A DNA stretch of 64,000 nucleotides from Bradyrhizobium sp. Ash2021. GTDB lineage: Bacteria > Pseudomonadota > Alphaproteobacteria > Rhizobiales > Xanthobacteraceae. Location of the stretch: NCBI RefSeq assembly GCF_031202265.1, contig NZ_CP100604.1, positions 1,054,001-1,118,000 of the forward strand, in the 5' to 3' direction. A program made the translations under genes and the position numbers. The notes beneath the pieces were generated by a model, which saw only the letters and a list, made by a program, of their open reading frames with translations, was not told the origin of the DNA and searched no databases. The stretch's first letter is position 1; each line of letters begins with the position of its first letter. Of the stretch, positions 8,604 through 18,003 are shown in pieces.

Positions 8604-11276
8604 CTAAATGGTATTGGCGACGCCCGCCTGATGCGATCCCGCGCCCGCTTGCGCATCATGAGGCGAAAACCCGGCCGGCGGCCGGGCCAGGGATCGGCCA
8701 ACGCGCCTGAGCATCGCACCTGCCCGCGTGGCGCTGTGGTCAAGCAGCCAACGCCCGAACGCAGGAGGTGACAGCGCGCGCGCATAGAGAAATCCCTGAA
8801 CGACGTCGCATCCAAGTTCCGCCAGCAAGTCTCTCTGCCCATCTGTTTCGACGCCTTCGGCCACGACGGTGAGCTGCAGGCTCTGGCCAACGCGGATCAC
8901 GGTGGTAACGATCGCCCGCGCAGTGGGGTCGCTCTCGACATCGCGCATGAAGCTGCGATCGATCTTCAGCTCGCGGATTGGCAGATGCGCCAACCGGCTG
9001 AGACTCGAATAGCCGGTTCCAAAATCGTCCAGCGACAGGCCGACACCCTGCTTGCGAAGGGCATTCATGGTCTCGATCGCGACCGAGCGCTCGTTCAGGA
9101 ACACGCCCTCGGTGATCTCGAGCATCAGCACTTCCGCCGGCAGGCCGTGATCCGCGAGGATCCCGGCGACAACTGATGCCAGATTCACGTTCTGGAAATT
9201 GATCGGCGACAGATTGACCGACACGCAGGGGATATCCAGCCCGGCCTTGCGCCATTCCGCCATTTGCCGGCAGGCCTCGCGGACCGACCACAGGCCGATC
9301 TGCTCGATCAGTCCGCACTCTTCGGCCAGCGGGATGAATTTCGCAGGCGAGACCTCGCCGAGCACCGGGTCATGCCAGCGCGCCAGCGCCTCGACGCCAT
9401 GGATGGCGCCATCGCTCGTCCGGATCTGCGGCTGATAATGCAACTTCAGGGCATCGTTGGCGATCGCACTGCGCAACGCCGCGCTGTGGGCCAGCCGTTG
9501 TTCGGCGAGCCGGTCCATGTCCGCCGAGAAGAAGCGATAGGTGGAGCGGCCGGCGCGCTTGGCCTTGTACATGGCCGCATCGGCCTGCTGTATCAGAGTA
9601 TCGATGTCATCAGCGTTGTCCGGATAGATGCTGATGCCGATGCTGGCGGACATTGGCACCTGCCTGGTTCCGATCGGGAGCGGCGTGGAGACAGCTTCCG
9701 TGATCCGCGAAGCGACCGTTGAGGCCTCGCTGGCGTCGCGGTTCGGCAACACGATCACGAATTCGTCGCCGCCGAGACGTCCCAGCAGGTCGCCCGGCTG
9801 AATCTGCGCGCGCAGGCGTTGGGCGAATTCGACCAGCAATTCGTCGCCGGCCGAGTGTCCAAGCGTATCGTTGACGTCCTTGAAATTGTCGACATCGAGA
9901 AACGCCAGCGCGACGTGTCCACCGGCGGGGCAGGCCTGGACCGCCTCGGCGATCATGTCGCGCAAGCGCGCGCGGTTCGGCAGGCCGGTCAACGTATCGT
10001 AATAGGCGAGCCGCGCGATCTGGGCGCGCGCTTCCTTGCGCTCGATCGCCAGCGCGCCGAGATGGACGCAGGCGTCGACGATGCGCTGATGCCAGCGGCT
10101 TGGCGGGCGGCATTCCCTGAAATAGAAGGCGAAGGTACCGATCACGCGGCCATCCTTGCCCTTGATCGGCGTCGACCAGCAGGCGCGCAAGCCGACCTCG
10201 AGCGGCCGGGTCTTGAACGGCTGCCAGCGCGGATCGGTGTCGATATCCTGCGCCAGCACGGCCTCGCCGTAATACGCCGCGGAACCGCAGGAGCCGATAT
10301 CCGGGCCGATGGCGACGCCATCCAGCGCCCGGGAATAATCCTCGGGAAGGCTGGGGCCGCCCAGCGGATGAATTAGTCCAGCGGTGTCGATGTGGAGCAG
10401 CGAGGACACGACATCGGGCGCGATCTCCTCGACACGCCGGCAAAGCCGATCGGCGATATCGGTCAAGGGGATTTCATCGGCCAGTGCGTTCATGATCAGC
10501 TGCTGCAGCGACCGCAACTGCCTGGTCTCGGTGATATCGGTCAGCAGGGCGAACATGTACTTGACCTGCCCGCGGGCGTTGCGGAACGCCTTGACGTTGG
10601 CCGAGACCCAGATCTCGTCGCCGTTCTTGTCGTAGGCGAGGACTTCCTCCTCGCCGCCGTTTTCCTCATCGATGCAGCGCCGCAATCTTGCGAGCGTCTC
10701 GGGATCGGTATGGCGGCCCGCGATCAACTCGCGCAGCTGCCGTCCCGTCGCCTCCTCGGGCGTGTAGCCGAACATTCCGGCAAACGCCGCGTTGACATAG
10801 ACGATCCTCCGGTCGGGATCGGTGACGACGACGGCGCGGTTGGTGCGGTCCGCGACCTCCGACAGCAGCGCCGATCGGGCGCGACGATCGGCTTCGGCGG
10901 TGATGTCGCGAACGTAGGCGATGGTCGAGGTCCGGCCGCCGGCCTCGACACGCGAAAGCGACAGCGCGGCGCGAACCCGGCTGCCATCCTTGCGCTTGAT
11001 CGTGATCTCGGAGCTGCGTGTCCTGAAAGCGTCGTCGCCGCTCGTTTCACCCGAGACCGGCGCCGAATGCTGTTGCAGATCTTCAAGCCCCAGACAGCCT
11101 ACATGACGACCGAGCACTTCCGTGCGGTTCAGCCCCCAGACGAGCTCGGCTGCCGCGTTGAAATGGCTGACGCGCAGATCGCTGTCGACGATCACGACGG
11201 CATCGTTCGCCCGCTCGAGTGCCGCCAGCAGGAAATCCGGGTCCTCTATCACAGGGCAATCGTGTTCGAGCATCAT
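8604..11276 (-). CDS. DosP-like PAS-PAS-GAF-GGDEF-EAL cyclic-di-GMP enzyme
   Basis: 890 residues with no membrane segment. Domain order: PAS (about 10-125), PAS with PAC (about 140-255), GAF (about 265-415), GGDEF (about 425-585), EAL (about 600-845). The GGDEF active site is intact at 502-506. The inhibitory I-site is degenerate: QPGD at 493-496 instead of RxxD. The EAL domain has EALAR, SVNLSP, LEITEG, DDFGTGYSS, KIDRSF, VAEGVET and QGF, so it should hydrolyse c-di-GMP. The architecture matches E. coli DosP, whose first PAS binds haem; haem binding here is not provable by eye. Output is a c-di-GMP change affecting motility or biofilm. The tail after 860 is low complexity. Confidence 0.88.
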   Translation of the reverse strand: MMLEHDCPVIEDPDFLLAALERANDAVVIVDSDLRVSHFNAAAELVWGLNRTEVLGRHVGCLGLEDLQQHSAPVSGETSGDDAFRTRSSEITIKRKDGSRVRAALSLSRVEAGGRTSTIAYVRDITAEADRRARSALLSEVADRTNRAVVVTDPDRRIVYVNAAFAGMFGYTPEEATGRQLRELIAGRHTDPETLARLRRCIDEENGGEEEVLAYDKNGDEIWVSANVKAFRNARGQVKYMFALLTDITETRQLRSLQQLIMNALADEIPLTDIADRLCRRVEEIAPDVVSSLLHIDTAGLIHPLGGPSLPEDYSRALDGVAIGPDIGSCGSAAYYGEAVLAQDIDTDPRWQPFKTRPLEVGLRACWSTPIKGKDGRVIGTFAFYFRECRPPSRWHQRIVDACVHLGALAIERKEARAQIARLAYYDTLTGLPNRARLRDMIAEAVQACPAGGHVALAFLDVDNFKDVNDTLGHSAGDELLVEFAQRLRAQIQPGDLLGRLGGDEFVIVLPNRDASEASTVASRITEAVSTPLPIGTRQVPMSASIGISIYPDNADDIDTLIQQADAAMYKAKRAGRSTYRFFSADMDRLAEQRLAHSAALRSAIANDALKLHYQPQIRTSDGAIHGVEALARWHDPVLGEVSPAKFIPLAEECGLIEQIGLWSVREACRQMAEWRKAGLDIPCVSVNLSPINFQNVNLASVVAGILADHGLPAEVLMLEITEGVFLNERSVAIETMNALRKQGVGLSLDDFGTGYSSLSRLAHLPIRELKIDRSFMRDVESDPTARAIVTTVIRVGQSLQLTVVAEGVETDGQRDLLAELGCDVVQGFLYARALSPPAFGRWLLDHSATRAGAMLRRVGRSLARPPAGFSPHDAQAGAGSHQAGVANTI

Positions 11277-11606
11277 CCAACCCTGGTGCCCGCCTGGAAG
11301 CCATCGAGGCCTTGTCCCGGCGGAGGCACCGTTTTGGCGAAGAGCCTATGGTCCATCGGTGTTGAAATGGTTCTTCGGTCCGGTTCCATCCGGCGGAAAG
11401 ATATCATCGTTAAGAATTCGCTAATGATCCGCAGCGAGCGCGGGTGAATACTGCTCCGGGCAGTCTCGATATTGGCCTGCGCAGCTGGTGCCGAGGGTTT
11501 CAAATTTGCAATAGAAGCCATGTCGACATTGAAATTCGCAGCTTTGCGGCAACGGTTTACTCTCGCGGCAGACCAAGCACGCGAATCGGAGAGGGAACGC
11601 AGTTCG
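11277..11606. other. Intergenic region between divergent genes
   Basis: It separates the minus-strand DosP-like gene from the plus-strand ThDP enzyme genes and should hold both promoters. The plus frame is open upstream of 11607 as far as 11472 with an internal ATG at 11520, so a longer N-terminus for the next gene is possible. No operator-like palindrome stands out. Confidence 0.4.
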
Positions 11607-12182
11607 ATGGCTGATATTGGAGCAAAAGCCGGAGGCCAGGCGTCGCCAGCGCCGGCCCTGCCGTCCTGGCCGGACGAGGTCTACCGTGCGCTGAAGGACG
11701 CGGGCGTGCGCCAGGTCGCGATGGTGCCGGATGCCGGCCATAGCCGCCTGATCCGCGCCTTCGAGGCCGATCCGGAAACCCGCCTCGTCACCCTGACGAC
11801 GGAGGAAGAAGGCGTGGCGATGCTGGCCGGCGCCTGGCTGGGCGGCGAACGCGGCGTGCTCCTGCTGCAGTCCAGCGGCGTCGGCAATTGCATCAACATG
11901 CTCTCGCTGCCCGCCATCTGCCACATGCCGCTGCTGATGATCGTGACGATGCGCGGCGATTGGGGTGAGTTCAACCCGTGGCAGATCCCGATGGGGCAGG
12001 GGACACGCGCGGTGCTGGAGGCGATGGGCGTGATCGTGACGCGGGCGGATGAGCCTGATCTGGTCGCCTCGACGGTCCAGGGCGCTGCGAACCTCGCTTT
12101 CAACACCTGGCGGCCGGCGGCGGTCCTGATCGGACAGCGCGTGCTCGGCGCCAAGAATTTCAAGGAGCTTGCCCGCAAATGA
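11607..12182 (+). CDS. ThDP-dependent decarboxylase alpha-type subunit (PYR domain; sulfopyruvate/phosphonopyruvate decarboxylase-like)
   Basis: 191 residues from the preferred ATG, preceded by GAGAGGGA. In-frame starts at 11472 and 11520 would extend it with a low-quality N-terminus. It is a PYR-type domain: VAMVPDAGHSRLIRAF, then TTEEEGVAMLAGAWLGG with the conserved cofactor-activating glutamate, then GVLLLQSSGVGNCINML. This matches the ComD half of two-subunit sulfopyruvate decarboxylases and the N-terminal half of phosphonopyruvate decarboxylase. It must pair with the beta subunit encoded 4 bases overlapping downstream. The 2-oxo acid substrate is not known. Confidence 0.8.
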   Translation: MADIGAKAGGQASPAPALPSWPDEVYRALKDAGVRQVAMVPDAGHSRLIRAFEADPETRLVTLTTEEEGVAMLAGAWLGGERGVLLLQSSGVGNCINMLSLPAICHMPLLMIVTMRGDWGEFNPWQIPMGQGTRAVLEAMGVIVTRADEPDLVASTVQGAANLAFNTWRPAAVLIGQRVLGAKNFKELARK

Positions 12183-12778
12183 CCCATCCGAATGCGTTGC
12201 TTCACCGTCGCGACGTCGTCAATGAACTGTTGCGGGCGCGCGGCGATCTGCTCGTGATCGCCGGCCTCGGCGCGCCGAACTGGGATGTCTCGGCCGCGGG
12301 CGATCACCCCAATAATTTTCCGCTGTGGGGCGCGATGGGCGCCGCTTCCATGATCGGGCTCGGACTTGCGATGGCGCAGCCGAAGCGGCGGGTGCTCGTC
12401 ATCACCGGTGATGGCGAGATGCTGATGAGCATTGGGGCGCTGGCCACCATCGCGGTCGAGAAGCCTGCGAACCTGACCATCGCGGTGCTCGACAACGAGC
12501 GTTTCGGCGAAACCGGCATGCAGAAGACCCACACCGCCGCCGGCGTGGATCTGGCAGCGATGGCGGCCGCGGCCGGCATTCGGACGTCGCGGGTGGTCAG
12601 AACGCCAGCCGAGGTCACCGAAATCCGCGATCTCGCGCATCAGGGAAGCGGACCGGTGTTTGCGCAGATCAAGATCAATCCCGAGGCGCTGGTCTTCGTG
12701 ATGCCGCCGGCCGACGGCGTCATCCTGACGACGCGGTTCCGGCAGTCGGTTCTCGGCGACAGCGCGCTCTATAATTGA
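12179..12778 (+). CDS. ThDP-dependent decarboxylase beta-type subunit (PP domain)
   Basis: 199 residues; start ATGA overlaps the alpha-subunit stop. The ThDP-binding signature GDGEMLMSIGALATIA...LTIAVLDN is complete, with GDG and the Asn that coordinates the Mg-diphosphate. PLWGAMGAASMIGLGLA precedes it, as in ComE-like subunits. With the alpha subunit it should form an active alpha2beta2 decarboxylase of a 2-oxo acid. A convergent LysR regulator follows after 9 bases. No phosphonate or coenzyme-M genes are near, so a plain sulfopyruvate role is not supported by context. Confidence 0.82.
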   Translation: MTHPNALLHRRDVVNELLRARGDLLVIAGLGAPNWDVSAAGDHPNNFPLWGAMGAASMIGLGLAMAQPKRRVLVITGDGEMLMSIGALATIAVEKPANLTIAVLDNERFGETGMQKTHTAAGVDLAAMAAAAGIRTSRVVRTPAEVTEIRDLAHQGSGPVFAQIKINPEALVFVMPPADGVILTTRFRQSVLGDSALYN

Positions 12779-12787
12779 GGCGCGCTG

Positions 12788-13714
12788 TCATACCGTCATC
12801 TTGATCTTCCAGAAACCTTCCTTCGAAAGCTGTTCGATCTCGGACATGATCAGCGTCGAGATCGTTGTCGTGGCGATCGACGTCGGATGGTCGATCGGCG
12901 ATGCCAGGATGAGTTCGCGCGAGATCGACGGGCTGACGAGGGCGGCCATCTCCAGGCGCTGCGCCGCCAGTTCGGCGCGGATGGCGGAGGGCGGCAGCAG
13001 CGTGTAGCCCAGTCCCTCTTCCATCAGGCTGATCTGGGCGCGATAGGAATCGGCCTCGATCAGCGGGTTGAGCGACAATTTTTCCCGCGCCACGGCCTTT
13101 TCCAGCAGGGCCCGCAGACCGTGCGAAATGCTGGGAACGATCAGGTTCTGCTTCACCAGCCATTTCAGGTCGACGTGCTTCTTCTTGTTGAGGCCCGACC
13201 CCGGCGGCCCCACTACGGCGATGTCTTCGCGCCCGATCGACTGCACCTGGAGATGGAGATCCACCGCGGGGCCGTAGGTGATCGCCAGATCCATCTCGCC
13301 CCGGTGCAGCCATTCCACCAGATGCCCGCCATAGCTTTCCACGATGCGCAGCGAGATATCCGGAAAATCCGTGATGACGCGGCGGGCGAACCGTCCGGAG
13401 AAAACCGCGCTCACCGTCGGAACCAGCCCGAGGATGACGCGTCCGGATGGCTTGCCGCTCGCCGATTGCAAATCGTCGCGCACCTGCTCGATCTGGCGGA
13501 CCAGACCCGTGGTGCGGTCGAGCAGCATCCGGCCCGCACTTGTCAAAAGCATGCCGCGCCCGTTGCGGACGAACAGCTCGACCCGAAGCTCGTGCTCGAG
13601 CAGCTTGATGTGCCGGCTGAGCGCAGGCTGCGCGGCCCGAAGGCGGTCCGCCGCCTTGCTGAGGCTCCCGAGCTCCGCCACGGCCCGGAACGTACGCAAT
13701 TGCTTGAGATCCAT
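12788..13714 (-). CDS. LysR-family transcriptional regulator
   Basis: 308 residues. The N-terminal winged helix-turn-helix (MDLKQLRTFRAVAELGSLSKAADRL, QPALSRHIKLLEHELRVELF) is canonical. The effector-binding domain runs from about 90, and GRVILGLVPTVSAVFSGRF recalls Nac/Cbl-type members. It is convergent with the decarboxylase genes and divergent from threonine ammonia-lyase, with a 171-base spacer that should contain its operator. Which neighbour it controls is not determined; the divergent ilvA-type gene is the classical arrangement. The far C-terminus is slightly extended (EGFWKIKMTV). Confidence 0.85.
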   Translation of the reverse strand: MDLKQLRTFRAVAELGSLSKAADRLRAAQPALSRHIKLLEHELRVELFVRNGRGMLLTSAGRMLLDRTTGLVRQIEQVRDDLQSASGKPSGRVILGLVPTVSAVFSGRFARRVITDFPDISLRIVESYGGHLVEWLHRGEMDLAITYGPAVDLHLQVQSIGREDIAVVGPPGSGLNKKKHVDLKWLVKQNLIVPSISHGLRALLEKAVAREKLSLNPLIEADSYRAQISLMEEGLGYTLLPPSAIRAELAAQRLEMAALVSPSISRELILASPIDHPTSIATTTISTLIMSEIEQLSKEGFWKIKMTV

Positions 13715-13885
13715 CGGCTACCTTAAATGATTCATCCCACAAGCATCATATGCATTCAGGACCATAAATGGACTTGCGCGATGAACGTCAACAGGCCCCG
13801 CTTTGGACCAGACCGCCCTTGAAGGGGGCGTATCGCGATCGGTCCTAACCGGCTACATAGGTAACAGAATAGACCGGCGACATTG

Positions 13886-15127
13886 ATGAGCGAAACATTG
13901 ACTGCCTCCCTTGCCCGCTTGCCGGTCACCCTCCGCGACGTCGAGGCGGCCGCTTCCGTGCTCGCCGGCCACGTGAAGCGGACCAATTTCGAGCGCAGCC
14001 GCACGCTGTCGGACATCACCGGTGCCAACGTCTGGCTCAAGTTCGAAAATTTGCAGTTCACCGCGACCTTCAAGGAGCGCGGCGCGCTCAACCGGCTGTC
14101 GGCGCTGTCCGCCGATGAACGGCGGCGGGGCGTGATTGCCGCCTCGGCCGGCAACCACGCGCAGGGCGTGGCCTATCACGCGGCGTGCCTTTTGATCCCG
14201 GCAACCATCTTCGTGCCGCTGGGCACGCCAACCATGAAGATCGAGAACACGCGCCGGCACGGCGCCAATGTGATCGAAGGCGGCGCGACGCTGGAGGAAG
14301 CCGCGGCGCTCGCCGCGGAGCATGGCCGCAAGGAGCGCCTGACCTACATCCATCCCTACGACGATCCCTTGATCATCGCCGGTCAGGGCACCATCGCGCT
14401 CGAGATGCTTGCTTCGGTGCCCGACCTCGACATGCTGATCGTGCCGATCGGTGGCGGCGGCCTGATCTCCGGCATCGCCGTCGCGGCCAAGACGCTCAAG
14501 CCCGGTATCGAGATCGTCGGCGTGCAGGCCTCGCTGTATCCGTCGATGTACAATTTGATCAAGCGGCAGCAGCTTGCGATGCGCGGCGATACGCTGGCGG
14601 AGGGGATTGCGGTCAAGGCGCCTGGCCGGATCACGTCCGAGATCGTCGGCGCGCTGGTCGATGACATCGTGCTCGTCACCGAGCAGCAGATCGAGCAGGC
14701 GCTGAGCCTCCTCATCACCATCGAGAAGACCGTGACCGAAGGCGCGGGTGCAGCGGGCCTTGCCGCGGTGCTCGCCAATGAGGCGCGCTTCAAGGGCCGT
14801 GCGGTCGGTCTGGTCCTCAGCGGCGGCAATATCGATACGCGGCTGCTCGCGGGCGTGCTGACGCGTCAACTGGCCCGCGAGGGCCGCTTGTCGCAACTGA
14901 GGTTCGACATTGTCGACCGGCCCGGCCAGCTCGCCACCGTCGTCGCGGTCCTGAGCAAGACCGGCGCCAACATCGTCGAGGTGTCGCATCAGCGCATCTT
15001 CACCGATCTGCCGGCAAAGGCGGTGCAGCTCGAGGTGGTGATCGAAACCCGGGACCGGTCGCATCTGGCTTCGACCATTGCGGCGCTGAAGGCTGCCAAC
15101 ATCGCCGTCGATATTGGCGGCGAGTAG
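13886..15127 (+). CDS. ilvA: Threonine ammonia-lyase (biosynthetic type, with ACT domain)
   Basis: 413 residues from ATG at 13886; a TTG three bases earlier is unlikely. It is a fold-type II PLP enzyme: K63 in TFKERGALN is the Schiff-base lysine, SAGNHAQGVAYHA binds the phosphate region, and PIGGGGLISG is the Gly-rich cofactor loop. The C-terminal section (about 325-410, FDIVDRPGQLATVV) is an ACT-like regulatory domain, as in the short 400-residue IlvA/TdcB relatives. It converts threonine to 2-oxobutanoate and ammonia for isoleucine synthesis or threonine breakdown. It is divergent from the LysR gene and convergent with the AraC gene. Confidence 0.88.
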   Translation: MSETLTASLARLPVTLRDVEAAASVLAGHVKRTNFERSRTLSDITGANVWLKFENLQFTATFKERGALNRLSALSADERRRGVIAASAGNHAQGVAYHAACLLIPATIFVPLGTPTMKIENTRRHGANVIEGGATLEEAAALAAEHGRKERLTYIHPYDDPLIIAGQGTIALEMLASVPDLDMLIVPIGGGGLISGIAVAAKTLKPGIEIVGVQASLYPSMYNLIKRQQLAMRGDTLAEGIAVKAPGRITSEIVGALVDDIVLVTEQQIEQALSLLITIEKTVTEGAGAAGLAAVLANEARFKGRAVGLVLSGGNIDTRLLAGVLTRQLAREGRLSQLRFDIVDRPGQLATVVAVLSKTGANIVEVSHQRIFTDLPAKAVQLEVVIETRDRSHLASTIAALKAANIAVDIGGE

Positions 15128-15187
15128 CGGCGCGGACGGGTTCTTCCCAAAGGGCCGGATGCCATTACCCGGTTCGGCCCGTGCCGA

Positions 15188-16189
15188 TCACGCAGATATT
15201 CCAGCGGCATGCCGGCCAGGCTCCTGACGGGCCCGAGCCCCGCGACCACCGAGCGTTTCCGATGGATATTCGCCAAACAGCGAATGATAGTAGTGGGAGA
15301 AGCGTCCGAGTTCAATGAAGCCCTGCTGCATCGCCACCTTGGCAACGGTGACCGCCGCAGGGTCGCTCTGCCTCAGAACGGAATGAATGGCGCACAGCCG
15401 CTTGTGGCGCAGGAACGTCACGGGTCCCAGACCAAGAACGTCGTCAAACGCGCGATGCAGACTCCGCCGCGAGACGTTGAAATGCGCGCAGATTTCTGAA
15501 ATGTGGACGGGCCGGGCGCCGGCCTTGTCGAGATAATCCTCGACGTTCCTGACCAGCTGTATCGCCGATGGCAACGGGCCGCGGCTGTCTGGTGGCAGTG
15601 AATGCATGATCGTTGCCGTTACGGCGTCAACAATTGCCCGTTTCCAGAAATCGGCGGCACCGTCGGACAACGCCGCCTGTTGCCGTGCCAGGCGGGAAAC
15701 GATCAGCGGCAATCGGCGCGTCGATGCAATGCCGATCGAGGGGTCCGCTCGATAATGGCTCTTGCTGATCCATGTGGCTGGATCGCTCAATCGTGGTTCG
15801 CCCCTGAACAGAGAGGCGACCTCGGCCAGATCGAGACGGATCGCCGCGTAGGAAGCGGCGGCGTGGAAAGTTCCGTCATGCTCGGTACTGGGAGGCATGA
15901 CCAGGACGTCGGCCGGCCGCATGTCGAAAGACCAATGGGTGACGCGATCTTCCGCGTTCAGCAGCATTCCGATGACGAGCTTGTCGTCGGTCGCAATGCG
16001 TTGGGTGCGGACGCCGACGGAAAACGAACCAATACTGAGCGAGAAATCTCCGATGCCGACGTGGCTCAACGCGCCGCGAAACTTTCCGCGTCCGAGTTGC
16101 ATCACCTCGACCTGGGATCCCCGTATAGCCTGATGAAGACCCTCAAAACTGTCCAGACGACAGCTGTTAACCGAAAGATGCGGGCTCAT
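15188..16189 (-). CDS. AraC-family transcriptional regulator
   Basis: 333 residues from the start I prefer at 16189, preceded by AAGGGAG. A longer start at 16222 lacks a good ribosome-binding site. The N-terminal 200 residues form a cupin-like or EutR-type sensor region (RPADVLVMPPSTEHDGTF). The C-terminal third has two helix-turn-helix motifs: VHISEICAHFNVSRRSLHRAF and VTVAKVAMQQGFIELGRFSHYYHSLFGEYPSE. The tail is Arg/Gly-rich. No adjacent co-oriented gene points to its target; the divergent neighbour is the formylglycine-generating enzyme gene, 560 bases away. Confidence 0.85.
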   Translation of the reverse strand: MSPHLSVNSCRLDSFEGLHQAIRGSQVEVMQLGRGKFRGALSHVGIGDFSLSIGSFSVGVRTQRIATDDKLVIGMLLNAEDRVTHWSFDMRPADVLVMPPSTEHDGTFHAAASYAAIRLDLAEVASLFRGEPRLSDPATWISKSHYRADPSIGIASTRRLPLIVSRLARQQAALSDGAADFWKRAIVDAVTATIMHSLPPDSRGPLPSAIQLVRNVEDYLDKAGARPVHISEICAHFNVSRRSLHRAFDDVLGLGPVTFLRHKRLCAIHSVLRQSDPAAVTVAKVAMQQGFIELGRFSHYYHSLFGEYPSETLGGRGARARQEPGRHAAGISA

Positions 16190-16749
16190 GATTCGAGGCT
16201 CCCTTGCCTCAGAACTTCGCATTGACCGCTTCCCGGCTCACGAGCCTGGCCGTTTGTTTCGACCACGATCGAAAGCTGCGCGATGAAGCAGTCCGCCGAG
16301 CCCAAATCACCGCGCGGACATTTAGGCACAACTTTGGTGCGTCGACAACGCGCTTGGTCGGGCCGCGACGATCTGCGCGCGGAATCATGAAGGTCTCTTC
16401 GCGGATCCGGATATCTGCGTCGCGGATTCACTCAGATTGTCTGCAGATCAGCGGCCAATCGACGAATCGACCGGTTTGCGAAATTACACATTCAGGTTGA
16501 GAAGTGACCTCGCCGCAAATTGGCACAAACTGCACATCACACCGGTTCGAGATTCATCTAGCGTATCGACACGCTGATGCTTCGCGCCTGTAACTCCTTG
16601 AGCTGCGAAGCTTATGCGCCAATGCGTTGTGCCAAAAAAAGCGCAGAAAAAGGGAAGAGGGGCTGACTGATCTGCTTCCGCCTCGCGCTACCACCACGCG
16701 CGCGGCCGCGATGGAAAGGGCGTAACCGCGCACGTCGGGGGTCTGCGTC
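16190..16749. other. Long intergenic region
   Basis: Between the divergent AraC and FGE genes. Short open frames exist but have no ribosome-binding site or recognisable product. I see no RNA gene or strong hairpin. It should contain both promoters. Confidence 0.4.
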
Positions 16750-17739
16750 ATGACGTTGCTGGGGACCGACATCAGGCGGGACGAACGGCGACCGGAGGTG
16801 TGCCGGACCGCCGACATGGTCTGGATTCCCGGCGCCATGTTCCGCATGGGTTCCGACGATCATTATCCCGAGGAAGCGCCGGCGCACCGCGTGAGGGTGG
16901 ATGGATTCTGGATCGACCGCACGCCGGTGACCAACCACCAGTTCAAGCGCTTCGTCATCGCGACCGGTCACAAGACTCTTGCCGAAATTTCACCCGATCC
17001 ACGAGATTATCCCGGTGCGTTGCCGCACATGCTCTACGCCGGCTCGCTCGTGTTCGTGCGGCCGCGATCGACGTTCGACCTGCGCGACTGGAGCCAGTGG
17101 TGGTCGTTCATGAAGGGAGCCGACTGGCGGCACCCGTACGGGCCCAACAGCAACATCGGCGCATTGGACGATCATCCCGTGGTGCACGTCGCTTATTCGG
17201 ATGCGTTGGCCTATGCGCGGTGGGCGGGAAAGGATCTGCCGACCGAAGCCGAGTGGGAATTCGCCGCGCGCGGCGGCCTTGACGGCGCCGAGTTCGCATG
17301 GGGCGACGAATTGACGCCTGGTGGCGTCCACATGGCCAACACCTGGCAGGGTGAATTCCCGCTGCATAACCTTCACGAAGATGGCTACGAGCGCACCTCG
17401 CCCGTGACAGCCTTCCCGGCCAACGGCTATGGCCTGCACGACATGATCGGCAATGTCTGGGAATGGACCTCGGACTGGTACGCAGCCAGGCACGAGGCGG
17501 ATGCGCCGAAGGCGTGCCGCGTACCGGAAAATCCACGCGGCGGCCACGAGGAGGACAGCTACGATCCTCGCGAGCCGAACGTCAAAATCCCGCGCAAGGT
17601 CATCAAGGGCGGCTCGCATCTCTGCGCACCAAACTATTGCCGCCGCTACCGCCCGGCGGCGCGCCATGCCGAGGCGATCGATACCTCGACCAGCCACGTC
17701 GGATTCCGGTGCGTCTCACGGAGTCCACAGGCGCGATGA
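16750..17739 (+). CDS. Formylglycine-generating enzyme (SUMF1/EgtB-SUMF superfamily)
   Basis: 329 residues. It carries the FGE-sulfatase fold throughout: WIPGAMFRMGSDDHYPEEAPAH, VDGFWIDRTPVTNHQF, DLPTEAEWEFAARGG, GLHDMIGNVWEWTSDWY, and KVIKGGSHLCAPNYC. The two catalytic cysteines of true FGEs are present as C292 and C297 with the correct C-x4-C spacing, followed by RRYRPAARH and HVGFRC. It should therefore oxidise the CxPxR cysteine of a sulfatase or phosphonate monoester hydrolase to formylglycine, with copper and O2, in the cytoplasm. No signal peptide. No sulfatase gene lies in this window, so its client is elsewhere. Confidence 0.88.
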   Translation: MTLLGTDIRRDERRPEVCRTADMVWIPGAMFRMGSDDHYPEEAPAHRVRVDGFWIDRTPVTNHQFKRFVIATGHKTLAEISPDPRDYPGALPHMLYAGSLVFVRPRSTFDLRDWSQWWSFMKGADWRHPYGPNSNIGALDDHPVVHVAYSDALAYARWAGKDLPTEAEWEFAARGGLDGAEFAWGDELTPGGVHMANTWQGEFPLHNLHEDGYERTSPVTAFPANGYGLHDMIGNVWEWTSDWYAARHEADAPKACRVPENPRGGHEEDSYDPREPNVKIPRKVIKGGSHLCAPNYCRRYRPAARHAEAIDTSTSHVGFRCVSRSPQAR

Positions 17740-17889
17740 TGTGTATGCTTCGGTAACGCTTCGCAACGGCCCCGCCGCAATTGCCGAACCGGAGCTCGCG
17801 GCGTATCTGACGAAATATCCGCAGGACGAGATCGCGCGCTTCCATCGCGGTGATCGGCCCTGAGACGGCGAAGCTGCGTGCCAATTTCT

Positions 17890-18003
17890 CATATGTCGTC
17901 GCCCGCGAAAGCGCGAAAGCGGGCGATCCAGTATTCCAGAGACGTCAGTGATTAGCCGAGAAGCCGCGGCGTAGTGGATACCCCGCCTGCGGGGTATGAC
18001 GGT
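17890..18003. repeat. Intergenic palindromic repeat
   Basis: Two imperfect hairpins, CGCCCGC with GCGGGCG near 17900-17925 and TACCCCGC with GCGGGGTA at 17980-17997, frame a CCAGTATTCCAGAGACG core. From memory this layout is a dispersed repeat common in Bradyrhizobium and relatives. The rest of 17740-18133 holds no gene I can support; a short open frame ends at 17863. Confidence 0.6.

Noticed and set aside
16204..16500. 98-codon plus-strand frame in the FGE upstream region
   Set aside because: No ribosome-binding site, overlaps the AraC start, no recognisable protein.
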